Part shown: piece after piece, positions 52,308 through 62,063 of the stretch
Position numbering within the stretch: the stretch's first letter is position 1
Layout of the letters: the number at the start of each line of letters is the position of its first letter
Assembly: GCF_016919405.1 (NCBI RefSeq)
Contig: NZ_CP070353.1
Span: 496,001 to 560,000 of the forward strand
DNA from: Ensifer sp. PDNC004
Lineage (GTDB): Bacteria; Pseudomonadota; Alphaproteobacteria; Rhizobiales; Rhizobiaceae
DNA: 64,000 bases
Direction of reading: 5' to 3'
Position numbers and translations under genes: made by a program
Notes under the pieces: model-generated
The model's database searches: none
What the model was told of the DNA's origin: nothing
What the model saw: only the letters and a program-made list of their open reading frames with translations

Positions 52308-53069
52308 ATGAAGCTCCAGCTTATCCGCAATGCGACACTCAAGCTCGACTATGCCGGTCACACGGTGCTGATCGATCCCTTTCTAGGGCCGAAGGACAGC
52401 CTGCCGTCCTTTGCGGGGCGGGCGCCCAATCCGCTGGTCGGGCTGCCGTTCGACACCGATACCATTCTTGCCGGGGTCGAACTCGTCATTATCTCGCATC
52501 TGCACGAGGACCATTTCGACGACACTGCCAAGCATCGCTTGCCGAAGGGGCTGCCGATCTTCTGTCAGCCGGGTGACGAGGAGGCGATCCGCGGGGCCGG
52601 TTTTCGCGACGTCACGCCGCTCCTCGGCAAGGCGCAGTGGCAGGGCCTGAAGCTTACCCGACGCGACGGCAGCCACGGCCTTGGCCCTGTCGTTCAGGAC
52701 ATGGGGCCGGTCATGGGTTTCAGCCTCCAGGCCAAGGGCGAGCCGACGGTCTACTGGGCCGGCGACACGGTGCTCTATCCGGCCATCGAAAAGACCATCC
52801 ACGACACGGAGCCGGATGTGATCGTTACCCATTCCTGCGGCGCGCGCTGGGATGGCGCCCTGATCGTGATGGATGCGGCGCAGACGATCGCGGTCTGCGA
52901 GGCCTCCAAGAAGAGCATCGTGGTTGCGACGCACATGGAGGCGCTCGACCATGCGACGGTCAGCCGAGGCGACCTGCGCGCCGCCGCCAGCGCCCACGGG
53001 ATCGCCTTGACCAGGCTGCTCATTCCGGATGATGGCGACGTGCTGACGTTGATACCGCCTGTCGTGTAG
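52308..53069 (+). CDS. MBL-fold hydrolase (UlaG-like)
   Basis: A 253-residue cytosolic metallo-hydrolase. IRNATLKLDYAGHTVLIDPF, metal motif SHLHEDHFDD, then YWAGDTVLYP and ATHMEALDHATVSR. Layout fits the UlaG/L-ascorbate-6-phosphate-lactonase-like branch. GGGAGG before ATG 52308. Substrate unknown. Confidence 0.88.
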   Translation: MKLQLIRNATLKLDYAGHTVLIDPFLGPKDSLPSFAGRAPNPLVGLPFDTDTILAGVELVIISHLHEDHFDDTAKHRLPKGLPIFCQPGDEEAIRGAGFRDVTPLLGKAQWQGLKLTRRDGSHGLGPVVQDMGPVMGFSLQAKGEPTVYWAGDTVLYPAIEKTIHDTEPDVIVTHSCGARWDGALIVMDAAQTIAVCEASKKSIVVATHMEALDHATVSRGDLRAAASAHGIALTRLLIPDDGDVLTLIPPVV

Positions 53070-53233
53070 GGGCCGGCAGATTGCAGCAGGGCAAGCCTTC
53101 ACACTGCGGGGCGCGCGTTATTGCTCGGCGGTGGCTGTCATCCGCTCTCGCTTGCCACTGGCATCTGTGAATATTCTAGAATTCGCGCATATTAGGCTCA
53201 GCGAAATCCTCCGCCGCAGGAGCGGTCACCGTT

Positions 53234-54991
53234 GTGGATCGAAAGCTCGCAGCCATCCTTGCGGCCGATGTCGCCGGCTTCAGTCGCCTCGCAGCGCTCG
53301 ACGAAGAAAACACGCTTCGCGCGCTCGAGCGGTGCCGGGGGCGAATTGCCGAATTGGTGGGTGACCATGGCGGCCGCATCTTCGGCAGTGCCGGCGATGG
53401 TCTCGTCGCCGAGTTTCCAAGCCCGGTTCAGGCGGTGCGCTGCGCGGTGGAAATCCAGCGCGGTCTTCTCGATATGGAGGATTTGCCCGCAGAACGCCGC
53501 CTGCAGTTTCGCATCGGCGTCAATCTCGGCGACATCGTCGTATCGGGAGACGATCTGCTCGGCGACGGGGTCAATATCGCTGCGCGCCTGCAGGAGATCG
53601 CCGCTCCGTCGGGCATCTGCATTTCCGGGGCGGTGCGTGAACATCTCGACGGCAAGGTGCCCTTCGCGCTGACCAGCCTCGGCGAGCGGAACCTGAAGAA
53701 CATTCCCCGGCCCATTCTGGTTTTCCGGGTCGACTGGCAAGATGACGTCGCTGTCGGAGGCGGCATCCTCGATGGGGTGCCGCCGGTCGGTCGCAGCAAG
53801 GACCAGCCATCGCTCGTGGTCATGCCCTTCGACAATCTGAGCGGTCCGGGCGACGACTACTTCGTCGATGGTGTCGTGGAGGAGATCACTGCGGCGCTCT
53901 CGCGCGTCCGCGACTTCTTCGTCATCGCGCGCCAGTCCGCCTTCACCTACAAGGGGCGCTTCGTCGACGTGCGGGACGTCGGCAGGGAGCTCGGCGTCAC
54001 CTATGTGGTCGAAGGCACCGTGCGCCGCGGCGGCGACCGGCTGCGCATTTCCGTGCAACTGGTGGACGCCGAGACCCGGACCCAATCCTGGTCGGATCGC
54101 TACGAGGGCGCCGTCGAGGATATATTCGAATTCCAGGATCGGATCGCCGCGCAGGTGGCTGGCGCCATCCACCCGGCCATCCGCGATGCCGAGATCGAGC
54201 TTGCCAAGCGCAAGCCGCCGGCCAGCCTGCGCGCCTATGATTTCGTCATGCGCGCCTTCCCCAATCTCTGGGGGCGCCGCAAGGATACCAACAACCAGGC
54301 GATCGAACTGCTTCGGCAGGCGATCCTGGTCGATCCCGGCTACGGCCGTGCCCATGCGCTTTTGGCCTGGTGCCATGCCTCGAGCGCGTCCTACATGTGG
54401 ACCGACCAGCCGGAGCGCGAACTCGACCTGGCACGGGCGGCGATCGAAGGCGCGGGCGCGATCAGCGACGATCCGACGGCTTTGACTGCGGCTGGTGCGA
54501 CAATGAGCATCTGCGGCGATCAGGAGCGCGCCGCCACCTTTATCGAAAAGGCGCTGGCGCTCGATCCGAACAATGCCTGGGCATGGGCGCGCCTCGGCTG
54601 GCTCGCGCTTTTCACCGACGATCCCGCGCGTGCGACGGAGCGCTTCCAGCGTGGGATGACGCTGAGCCCGAGGGACCCGCTGGCATTCAACATGAGACTG
54701 GGGATGGCCTTTTCCATGGCCATGCAAGGGGCTCTCCCGCAAGCCATCGCGATAGCCCAGGACGTCGTCAACACATATCCCGATGTGACCTGGTCCTATC
54801 GCCACCTCGCGGCCTGGTCGGCGCTAGCAGGGGACATGGAGACCGCCCGATGGGCGGCCCAGAAGCTGCTGGCAGCGGAGGCGGGGTTCACGATCGAGCG
54901 GTATCGGGCGCTGCCCTGGTTTCAGAGGATACCGCAGTGGCGGGATCGGATGGCCGAGGGGCTACGGCAATCCGGAGTGCCCGAACGCTGA
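53234..54991 (+). CDS. Class III adenylate/guanylate cyclase with TolB-like and TPR regions
   Basis: A 585-residue protein, GTG start. Cyclase domain at about 5-170: AAILAADVAGFSRL and GSAGDGLVAEF (metal Asp residues), FRIGVNLGDIV, DGVNIAARLQ (transition-state Asn/Arg). Then a TolB/FlgO-like stretch (LVVMPFDNLSGPGDDYFVDG; VVEGTVRRGGDRLRISVQLV) and TPR helices (LDPNNAWAWARLGWLALFTD). Cytosolic signalling enzyme common in multiple copies in rhizobia; here near a second cyclase and a CNG channel. Confidence 0.9.
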   Translation: MDRKLAAILAADVAGFSRLAALDEENTLRALERCRGRIAELVGDHGGRIFGSAGDGLVAEFPSPVQAVRCAVEIQRGLLDMEDLPAERRLQFRIGVNLGDIVVSGDDLLGDGVNIAARLQEIAAPSGICISGAVREHLDGKVPFALTSLGERNLKNIPRPILVFRVDWQDDVAVGGGILDGVPPVGRSKDQPSLVVMPFDNLSGPGDDYFVDGVVEEITAALSRVRDFFVIARQSAFTYKGRFVDVRDVGRELGVTYVVEGTVRRGGDRLRISVQLVDAETRTQSWSDRYEGAVEDIFEFQDRIAAQVAGAIHPAIRDAEIELAKRKPPASLRAYDFVMRAFPNLWGRRKDTNNQAIELLRQAILVDPGYGRAHALLAWCHASSASYMWTDQPERELDLARAAIEGAGAISDDPTALTAAGATMSICGDQERAATFIEKALALDPNNAWAWARLGWLALFTDDPARATERFQRGMTLSPRDPLAFNMRLGMAFSMAMQGALPQAIAIAQDVVNTYPDVTWSYRHLAAWSALAGDMETARWAAQKLLAAEAGFTIERYRALPWFQRIPQWRDRMAEGLRQSGVPER

Positions 54992-55032
54992 TTGCCGTTT
55001 GCGGGACATGCGCGTTGCGTTTCCGGCCCGCT

Positions 55033-56442
55033 TCACGGGATCGAGAAGATGCTGATCTCGTTGGTGATGCCGCGCAGCGCGACATTGTGCGATTGCGGAT
55101 TGAGGCCACGATCGCTGAGCAGGCTTGAGGCGCGCGGATCGTCGAGCACCGAACCGGTCGCAAAGATTTCGCGCGAGCTGGCCAGATGCTGGACCCGAGA
55201 GGCGATGTTGACCGTCTGGCCGAAATAGTCCTGCCGCTCGTTGAGGCTGACGGCGATGCACGGTCCCTCATGGATGCCGATTTTCAAGAGCAGGTCTTCC
55301 GAGCCGCGGTCGTCGTTCAGCTTTCGCATGGCGTCGCGCATGCGCATGGCGGCGGCAACCGCCCGGTCCGGCGTCGGGAAGGTGGCCATGACGGCGTCGC
55401 CGATCGTCTTGACCACCGCGCCGGCTTCCGCCGCAACGATCTCGTTGACGACGCTGAAATGGGTTTTCACCAGATCGAAGGCGGCGAGGTCGCCGACCCG
55501 CTCGTAAAGCTCGGTCGATCCGCGCAGGTCGGAGAACAGGAAAGTGAGGCTGGTGATCTTCAGCCGCTGGTCCACGTCGATCGTGTCGGTGCGGTAGATG
55601 TCGCGGAAGGTCTGGTTGGAGAGCAGCCGCTTGGCCGTCAGGAAAGGCCGGCGCCGGCCGAGAATGCCATGCAGCGCGTCGTTGGCGATGCAGACCGAGG
55701 GCAGGGTGCGCACATCCGTGTGGTTTTCCACCTGGATGCGCAGGGGACCGGGCTGCATGGTGAGCGCTTCGTCGTGGCGATGGCCGCGGTCGAAGACCAG
55801 CGACAGCGTGCGTCGCTCCTTGGTCGGCTCGCCCTTGACGTCGATGAACTGCGCGGCATGGGTAACCGGCTCGAAGATGATGATGAATTCCGCAGGCATC
55901 TGCAGCGAGATCACCGCCTTTTCGCCGGGCGGCAATTCCAGAGCCTCGATCATGAAGTCGTCGACCTGGGCCTCGTAGCCCTCCTCGGGCAGTTCGATGC
56001 CCGAGCCCCAGTAGATCTGGCGGAAATACTCGAGCGGCGGCAGTTCGTGCGGGCTGTGGGCCTCGATGTGGCGTATGCGCGGGTTCACGGTGAAGGTCAC
56101 CTCCACCATTTCGTCCAGCGTCGGCTCATAGCCGGCGGCACAGAGCGAGCAGGTATAGGTGTCGCTCTGCACGGTCTTCAGCGAGGTGTTGGCATCGAGC
56201 ACGCCGCCGCAGCCGGGACAAAGCACGTTCCAGGAAAGCTCAAAAAGGCCAAGGCGGGAGGCATGCAGGAAGGCGGCGATCGCCTTTTCCTCGTCGAGCC
56301 CGTGCTCGGCGGCAAAGGCGAGTGCGTTGATACGGCCGAGCTTGCGGTCCGGCGCTTCCCGGACAAATCGCTCCAATACGCCGGCGATTTCAGGCTGCAC
56401 GGTCTGGCGCAGCATATCGAACAGAGGCTGGGCTTCACTCAT
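55033..56442 (-). CDS. DUF5939-type class III adenylate/guanylate cyclase
   Basis: A 469-residue protein. The N-terminal DUF5939-like half has a zinc-finger-like pair (VLCPGCGGV ... YTCSLCAAG). Cyclase domain at about 305-460: LTFLFSDLRGSTELYERVGD, VVKTIGDAVMATFPTPDRAV, KIGIHEGPCIAV, DYFGQTVNIASRVQ, with catalytic residues present. Convergent with the previous cyclase gene. Confidence 0.9.
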   Translation of the reverse strand: MSEAQPLFDMLRQTVQPEIAGVLERFVREAPDRKLGRINALAFAAEHGLDEEKAIAAFLHASRLGLFELSWNVLCPGCGGVLDANTSLKTVQSDTYTCSLCAAGYEPTLDEMVEVTFTVNPRIRHIEAHSPHELPPLEYFRQIYWGSGIELPEEGYEAQVDDFMIEALELPPGEKAVISLQMPAEFIIIFEPVTHAAQFIDVKGEPTKERRTLSLVFDRGHRHDEALTMQPGPLRIQVENHTDVRTLPSVCIANDALHGILGRRRPFLTAKRLLSNQTFRDIYRTDTIDVDQRLKITSLTFLFSDLRGSTELYERVGDLAAFDLVKTHFSVVNEIVAAEAGAVVKTIGDAVMATFPTPDRAVAAAMRMRDAMRKLNDDRGSEDLLLKIGIHEGPCIAVSLNERQDYFGQTVNIASRVQHLASSREIFATGSVLDDPRASSLLSDRGLNPQSHNVALRGITNEISIFSIP

Positions 56443-56555
56443 GCCTGCATCCTACACCCAAAACAGGCCGAGAGGCAGTCGCTTTCGTTGGCACGCGGCG
56501 CGATGCCGGAACGGCCCGCTGCAGCCTAAACCACAGCACTGGCTGGAACTTAACA

Positions 56556-56581
56556 CCCGACCACGTCGTTTTTTGGTCGGG
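56556..56581. promoter_or_regulatory. Inverted repeat upstream of the GFA gene
   Basis: CCCGACCA-N10-TGGTCGGG, 8-bp perfect arms, 29 bases before the GFA start codon and within the likely leader. Operator or RNA hairpin; lacks a T-run. Confidence 0.4.
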
Positions 56582-56610
56582 CGACAGACGGGTCAGGACA
56601 GGAGCGCGTC

Positions 56611-57021
56611 ATGACGAGACTTTCGGGAAACTGCCTCTGCGGCCAGGTCACGCTCTCGGTGCGCGGTGAACCGATCCGGGTCGGCATCTGCCATTGCATG
56701 GACTGCCGCAAGGAGAGCGGCTCGGCCTTCACCTTCTACGGCATTTGGCCGGCGGAACAATTTGAATATTCGGGTGAAATCTCGGACTTCCAGGGTCGGT
56801 GCTTCTGTCCGCATTGCGGCTCGCGCGTCTTTTCGGTCGATGCACACGAGGCCGAAGTCAAGCTCGGTGTGCTCTCCCAGGCGCCGACGCCGCTGAAGCC
56901 GAGCTACGAACTCTGGGTCAAGCGCCGGGAGCCGTGGCTGCCTCCGGTCGAAGGGGCTGCGCAGTACCAGGAAGACCGCGTGCGCGCCGGTAATGACGGG
57001 CCGGCCGGCACCCGTTACTAG
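56611..57021 (+). CDS. GFA-domain zinc protein
   Basis: A 136-residue protein of the glutathione-dependent formaldehyde-activating-enzyme family. Zinc ligands in SGNCLCGQV, GICHCMDCRK and CFCPHCGSRVFS match the family pattern. The family name does not prove formaldehyde activity. ATG 56611 with CAGGA upstream. Confidence 0.88.
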   Translation: MTRLSGNCLCGQVTLSVRGEPIRVGICHCMDCRKESGSAFTFYGIWPAEQFEYSGEISDFQGRCFCPHCGSRVFSVDAHEAEVKLGVLSQAPTPLKPSYELWVKRREPWLPPVEGAAQYQEDRVRAGNDGPAGTRY

Positions 57022-57149
57022 GGGCGTTTCGCCACAAATTCCAAACCCCTTAAATGAGCATCGATTCATGCAAGGAATTGTGCTTTAGATCAAAGCGTTG
57101 CCGCCCATCCGGCCGAGGTGTCGTCGGCGGGCGGACGCTGGGGGAGTGA

Positions 57150-58223
57150 ATGTCGGCACGGCCTTTCTTACGAATTTCCACGCCGCTCAACGGGCTGCTC
57201 GCAGCGCTCGGCCTTGCCGCCGTCGCGGCGCTGACGACGCGCAATATCGGCGCGACGGCGCGATTGTCGCTGGAGCTGGTGCTTGGCGGCCTCTGGCTTT
57301 TCTACGTGCTGCAGCTGGCCGATACGCTTGCCGCCTGGCCCACGGCGGACCGGCGGGCGCTGATGCCGCATCTCGTCATCGATGCGGTTGCCGTCGTAAT
57401 TCCGCTGGCCGCCTTCCTGTTCGCCGATCCGCGCGACCAGAGCCTCTATTGCGGCGTCTGGCTCCTGAAGCCCTTGCGCCATTCCACCTTCTTCCGGCTG
57501 CTCGGCCGGGTGGTGGCGCGCGCCGCGCCCAATCTCGTCGGTGTCACCTCGCTCTTCGGCATCGTGCTGTTCGGCGCATCGCTGATCGCCTACCTGATCG
57601 AGCGCGACATCCAGCCGGACAAGTTCGGCAGCATTCCGCAGGCCATGTGGTGGGCGGTGGTGACGCTGTCGACCACCGGCTATGGCGACGAGATCCCGCA
57701 GTCGCTGGCCGGCCGGGTCCTTGCGGGCCTGGTGATGATGAGCGGCATCGGCATCTTCGCGCTTTGGGCGGGCATTCTTGCCACCGGGTTTTTCGAAGAA
57801 GTGCGCCGGCAGGATTTCGTGCGCAACTGGCAGCTGGTCGCGGCGGTGCCGCTGTTCGAAAAGCTCGGCTCGGCCGCCTTCGTCGAGATCGTCCGAGCGT
57901 TGCGCTCCCGCGTGGTGCCGGCAGGTAGCATCATCTGCCGCAAGGGCGAGCCGGGCGACCAGATGTACTTCATCGTCGAGGGGCGTGTGACGATCGCAAC
58001 GCCGTCGCCGACGCCGATCGAGCTCGGTCCCGGCAGCTTCTTCGGCGAGATGGCGCTGATATCGGGCGAGCCGCGCTCTGCGACCGTCACCGCCGCCACC
58101 GAGGTCTCCTTGCTGTCGCTCTATTCGGAGGATTTTCAGATGCTGTCGAGCAGCAATCCGGAGATCGCCGAGGTCATCCGCCGGACCGCCGAGACGCGGC
58201 GTGGGCGAACCCCGGAGGCATGA
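57150..58223 (+). CDS. Cyclic-nucleotide-gated K+ channel, MlotiK1-like
   Basis: A 357-residue six-helix channel. Selectivity filter TTGYGD at 175-180, preceded by pore helix MWWAVVTLS. S4 region has few charges (LKPLRHSTFFRLLGRVV). Cytosolic cAMP-binding domain at about 235-345 with GSFFGEMALISGEPRSATV (phosphate-binding cassette Arg). Layout equals the Mesorhizobium channel MlotiK1. Lies between cyclase and cyclic-di-GMP genes. Confidence 0.93.
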   Translation: MSARPFLRISTPLNGLLAALGLAAVAALTTRNIGATARLSLELVLGGLWLFYVLQLADTLAAWPTADRRALMPHLVIDAVAVVIPLAAFLFADPRDQSLYCGVWLLKPLRHSTFFRLLGRVVARAAPNLVGVTSLFGIVLFGASLIAYLIERDIQPDKFGSIPQAMWWAVVTLSTTGYGDEIPQSLAGRVLAGLVMMSGIGIFALWAGILATGFFEEVRRQDFVRNWQLVAAVPLFEKLGSAAFVEIVRALRSRVVPAGSIICRKGEPGDQMYFIVEGRVTIATPSPTPIELGPGSFFGEMALISGEPRSATVTAATEVSLLSLYSEDFQMLSSSNPEIAEVIRRTAETRRGRTPEA

Positions 58224-58408
58224 GGGATGCAGGCGTTCGGAGCCGTTAGCGTCTCAACCCGGCACGCCCTTCTCATTAATTCGCCGGCCGCCCATTAACA
58301 CCGAAGAAAGCCTTTCTCCTCTAGCATGGAACCTGCAAGTTACAGCGACTAGGCGGGCATGAAGAACGCGCGGAGCTGTAGGGGGACACTCTTTTACATA
58401 GGCGTTCA

Positions 58409-59242
58409 ATGTCATTTTTTGGCGTTTCCGGGATGTATTATTCCGGCGAATCCCTTGCCGAGCACCGCATCGTGCTCGCCGAGGACTCCAACCTCTTTTC
58501 CTCGATGGTCTCGAAGCGGCTGAAAGAGCTGTTCGACATCGATGTCATCGTCTGCCGCGACTATGACGATCTGCAGTTCGCCGTTGAAAACGCGACATTC
58601 CCGGCTTCGCTCGCCATCTCCAACATCAACCTGCCGGGGGCCGAGAACGGCGAGGCGCTCAACTATCTGATCGAGATGAGCGTGCCGACGGTCGTCTTTA
58701 CCGGCTCGTTCCAGGAATCGACGCGCGAGAAGATCCTCGCCAAGGAGATCGTCGACTACGTCATCAAGGACAGCGTCTTTGCCGTCGACATGCTGGCGGA
58801 ATCGGTCTGCCGGTTCCTCACCAACCACAAGCACCACGTGCTGATCGTCGACGACAGCCCGACTGCACGCGCGCTGCTGACGACGCAGCTGAAGCGCTAC
58901 AACTTCCGCACCAGCTCGGCCGAAAACGGCGCGATGGCGCTGGAGCTTCTGAGGAACAATCCGGATATCGGCCTCGTCATCACCGACTACAACATGCCCG
59001 ATATCGACGGCTTCGAGCTGACGCGGCGCATCCGCGGTTCCTACGGGCCCCACCAGTTGCGCATCATCGGCGTTTCGTCGTCGACCAACCGGCTTCTGTC
59101 TGCGCGGTTCCTCAAAGCCGGCGGCAACGACTTCGTCGTTCGCCCCTTCGTCAACGAGGAGTTCTACTGCCGCGTCAACCAGAATCTGGACACGCTGACG
59201 AAGATCCGCACACTCAGTGAAAAAGTTAGGGTTCCTGCTTAA
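58409..59242 (+). CDS. Tandem-REC response regulator with degenerate first receiver
   Basis: A 277-residue protein with two receiver domains and no output domain. REC1 (about 18-138): VLAEDSNLF acidic pair, but the phospho-acceptor is Asn (LAISNINLPGAENG), with conserved FTGSF and VIKDS. REC2 (about 142-260): LIVDDSPTA, LVITDYNMPDIDG (Asp intact), KAGGNDFVVRPF. The layout parallels the first two domains of the diguanylate cyclase encoded next, so the pair probably arose by duplication. Confidence 0.87.
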   Translation: MSFFGVSGMYYSGESLAEHRIVLAEDSNLFSSMVSKRLKELFDIDVIVCRDYDDLQFAVENATFPASLAISNINLPGAENGEALNYLIEMSVPTVVFTGSFQESTREKILAKEIVDYVIKDSVFAVDMLAESVCRFLTNHKHHVLIVDDSPTARALLTTQLKRYNFRTSSAENGAMALELLRNNPDIGLVITDYNMPDIDGFELTRRIRGSYGPHQLRIIGVSSSTNRLLSARFLKAGGNDFVVRPFVNEEFYCRVNQNLDTLTKIRTLSEKVRVPA

Positions 59243-59498
59243 CCATCAAGACAAGAAGGGCGAAAACCCCTTAGAATTATCGGGCGCGTGCATCAAAAAT
59301 GCCGCGCACAGGTTGCCGTATTAACGAAATTGCAATCCGATCGGTCTTCAATCCGCCGCAGCAGGAGCGGGGAGCCCGGTCACACGGATCACGCCGGCCG
59401 AAAGGCCAGGCGCGGCAAGTGGCCGGGTTGAAGATATCGGGAGCCAGCGTCACCCCTTGAGGGAAGCACGCCTGCGGCTCGAGAGGGGTTGCAGGGAC

Positions 59499-60827
59499 GT
59501 GAGATTGCGCCGCACGCCAGGCCGGGTGAATTCTGTGCAAAAGCACAGCGACAAGCGCATGCTGCTTGTCGAGGACTCCCGGATGTTCGCGACGGCGCTG
59601 AAGTACGGGCTCGAATCCGTCCACGGCATTCGCGTTACCCATTGCAGCTCGCTGGCGGCGCTGAGAGAAGCGCTGGAACAGGCGCCTGACAGTTTCTCTC
59701 TCGCCGTTCTCGATCTCAATCTTCCGGATGCGCCCAATTGCGAGGCGCTCGACTTCATTCTCGACAACCAGGTTCCGGCCGTCGTCTTCACCGCCGCCTT
59801 CAACGACCATACGCGCGAGGAGATCCTCAGGCGCGGCGCGCTCGATTGCGTCATCAAGCACCAGCCGGAATCGATCAATCTTCTGATCGGCGCCGTCGAC
59901 CGGGCGTTGACCAACGGCAAGACGACGGTGCTGCTTGCCGATTCCGATTCTGCCTCACGCAGCGAACTGGCCGGCATCTTGCGGCGGCAGCGGATTTCCG
60001 TCTGCGAGGTCGCGTCTGCCGCCGATGCGCTGCAGGTGCTCGATAGCGGCGAAGCCGTCGATCTCGTCGTCACCGATCTCGATCTCTCCGACATGTCCGG
60101 TGCGGCGCTGCTTGCCGAGGTGGAACGGCGGCGGGGCGACGGCGCGGTGCCGGTCATCGGCCTCTCCGACAGTGGCGACCGGCGCGCCGGCGCGCGCTTC
60201 CTGGAAGCAGGCGGTACGGATTTCATCCAGAAGCCCTTCCTCGAAGCGGAGTTCAACGGCCGCATTGCGCAGGCCGCCGGTGTGCAGAAGCGGCTGCAGA
60301 CGCTGCAGCGGCAGGCGGCCAGCGACTACCTCACCGACCTCTACAATCGCCGCCACTTTTTCGTGGCGGGTCCGCGGGTGGTCGAGCAGTGCCTCAGGCG
60401 CGGCGAGCCGACGGCGATCGCCGTGCTCGACATAGATCATTTCAAACGCCTCAACGACACCTATGGCCACGAGATCGGCGACATCGTGCTGAAGCACGTG
60501 GCCAAGCGCCTGTCCGCGCTCGTCGGCGAGGATCATCTGCTTGCCCGCCTCGGCGGCGAGGAGTTCGGCATTCTCTTCAACGGCTGCGACGTGCGGCGCG
60601 CCTTCGCCTTTTGTGACGCGCTGAGGCTCGAACTCGCAAAATCCCGCATCGTCGCCGACGACGAGGAACTGACGATCACGGTCTCGATCGGCCTTGCCAC
60701 CATCGAGAGCTCGGAAGCCTTCGAGAACTACCTGCACGCCGCAGACCAGTTTCTCTACATGGCCAAGCATGCCGGCCGGAACCGGGTGATTTCCGAACTG
60801 GCGCTGCTCGACGCGCTGGCGTCCTAG
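59499..60827 (+). CDS. REC-REC-GGDEF diguanylate cyclase
   Basis: A 442-residue protein if started at GTG 59499; upstream TTG 59457 and downstream GTG 59526 are alternatives, so the start is uncertain. REC1: MLLVEDSRMFATAL, LAVLDLNLPDAPNC (Asp intact), VVFTAAFNDHTREEI. REC2: LLADSDSASR (second acidic residue replaced by Ser), LVVTDLDLSDMSGA. GGDEF domain from about 275 with YNRRHFFVAG, DIDHFKRLNDTYGHEIGD and active site RLGGEEFG; no RxxD inhibitory site at the usual place. Makes cyclic di-GMP. Confidence 0.88.
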   Translation: MRLRRTPGRVNSVQKHSDKRMLLVEDSRMFATALKYGLESVHGIRVTHCSSLAALREALEQAPDSFSLAVLDLNLPDAPNCEALDFILDNQVPAVVFTAAFNDHTREEILRRGALDCVIKHQPESINLLIGAVDRALTNGKTTVLLADSDSASRSELAGILRRQRISVCEVASAADALQVLDSGEAVDLVVTDLDLSDMSGAALLAEVERRRGDGAVPVIGLSDSGDRRAGARFLEAGGTDFIQKPFLEAEFNGRIAQAAGVQKRLQTLQRQAASDYLTDLYNRRHFFVAGPRVVEQCLRRGEPTAIAVLDIDHFKRLNDTYGHEIGDIVLKHVAKRLSALVGEDHLLARLGGEEFGILFNGCDVRRAFAFCDALRLELAKSRIVADDEELTITVSIGLATIESSEAFENYLHAADQFLYMAKHAGRNRVISELALLDALAS

Positions 60828-60939
60828 TTCAAAGCGAAAACCCGACGACAAAAGTCTTCCGCCACCTGTCGGCTGGGAACGAACTCGATCGTCCTTCGGT
60901 TACCCGCACATGATCCGCGGCGTAAGGAGGACCCAAATC

Positions 60940-61416
60940 ATGACCAATGTCGTTTCAAATCTCTGGTTTGCGAAGGAGGCGCGCCAAGCGGTCGACTTCT
61001 ACATTTCGCTCGTTCCCAATTCGGCGATCATCCGCGTCACCACCTTGCCGGCGGAAAGCCCGAGTGGGCCACCCGGCAGCGTGACGACCATCGAGTTCAC
61101 GCTCGGCAATCAGGAATTCCTGGCGCTGGAAGCCGGGCCGCTCGATCCGTTCAACCATGCATTCTCGATCATGATCCAGTGCGACACCCAGGAGGAGATC
61201 GACCGGATCTGGAACGCGATCAGCGAAAACGGCGGGCAGATCGAACAATGCGGCTGGATCCGCGACCGCTGGGGGCTGTGCTGGCAGATCGTGCCACGTG
61301 TGCTCGGCGACATGGTCGCCCATTCCGACCGTGCGCGCGCCAAGCGCGTGACGGAAGCGATGCTCGGCATGATCAAACTCGACATCGCCGAACTGGAGCG
61401 GGCGTTCCACGGCTAG
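60940..61416 (+). CDS. VOC-family (PhnB/3-demethylubiquinone methyltransferase-like) protein
   Basis: A 158-residue protein with AAGGAGG before ATG 60940. It begins NLWFAKEARQAVDFYISLVP and carries FLALEAGPLDPFNHAFSIMI, QEEIDRIWNAI and CGWIRDRWGLCWQIVPRVLG, all typical of this vicinal-oxygen-chelate subgroup. Function in the family is poorly defined. Confidence 0.88.
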   Translation: MTNVVSNLWFAKEARQAVDFYISLVPNSAIIRVTTLPAESPSGPPGSVTTIEFTLGNQEFLALEAGPLDPFNHAFSIMIQCDTQEEIDRIWNAISENGGQIEQCGWIRDRWGLCWQIVPRVLGDMVAHSDRARAKRVTEAMLGMIKLDIAELERAFHG

Positions 61417-61649
61417 GGAATGGCAGTCTCGTGGGTGCAGGACCCGTGAGCGGCGGGGGCGGCAAGCGGGCTTTGGCCCGCTTCCGACGACGCTCAGGAT
61501 GTCACGCACAAGCCCGCCATCGGCGCAACCATGGGGCGTTTTTTGTCGTTATGACATCTACCCGTTTGTGCGCGAAGCGTTTACAGGATCACAAGGCTGG
61601 CCTGCGCGAGGGCGCTTGGAAGCGCATTGGTTGTTGGGGGGGAAACGAC

Positions 61650-62063
61650 GTGAATTTGCAGATGTTTACGAGTGCTGATGGCCGCATCGGACGTCAGGCC
61701 TGGTGGTTGGCGCAGATCGTTATCTGCGTCGCGGCGGTGGTCGCTATGTTCGCGGGCGGGGCGTTGCTGGCGCTTTCGGGCGTCGACAATTATGCCGCGG
61801 GCTTCAGCCTTATGCATATGCTTGCCTCCATCATCATCGCCGCGACTCTCTATTTCGGCTTCACGGTCAACACCAAGCGCTGGCACGACCATGGCCGTTC
61901 CGGATGGTGGAACCTTGCGCTGTTCGTCCCGGTGGTCGGGCCGCTGCTGGGCCTCGTTATGCTGGGCTTTCTCGCAGGCGAGGAGGGTGACAATCGGTTC
62001 GGCCCGCTGGCCGTTCGCTACGCCGGAGACGATGCACAGCGCTTCGGCCGCGCCGGTCAGTGA
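61650..62063 (+). CDS. DUF805 membrane protein 1
   Basis: A 137-residue protein from GTG 61650; ATG 61662 is an alternative. DUF805 pattern: GRIGRQAWWLAQIVICVAAV, NTKRWHDHGRSGWWNLALFV, PLLGLVMLGFLAGEEGDNRF. Four hydrophobic segments. Ribosome site is a run of Gs. Paralog of the gene at 62402. Confidence 0.82.
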   Translation: MNLQMFTSADGRIGRQAWWLAQIVICVAAVVAMFAGGALLALSGVDNYAAGFSLMHMLASIIIAATLYFGFTVNTKRWHDHGRSGWWNLALFVPVVGPLLGLVMLGFLAGEEGDNRFGPLAVRYAGDDAQRFGRAGQ

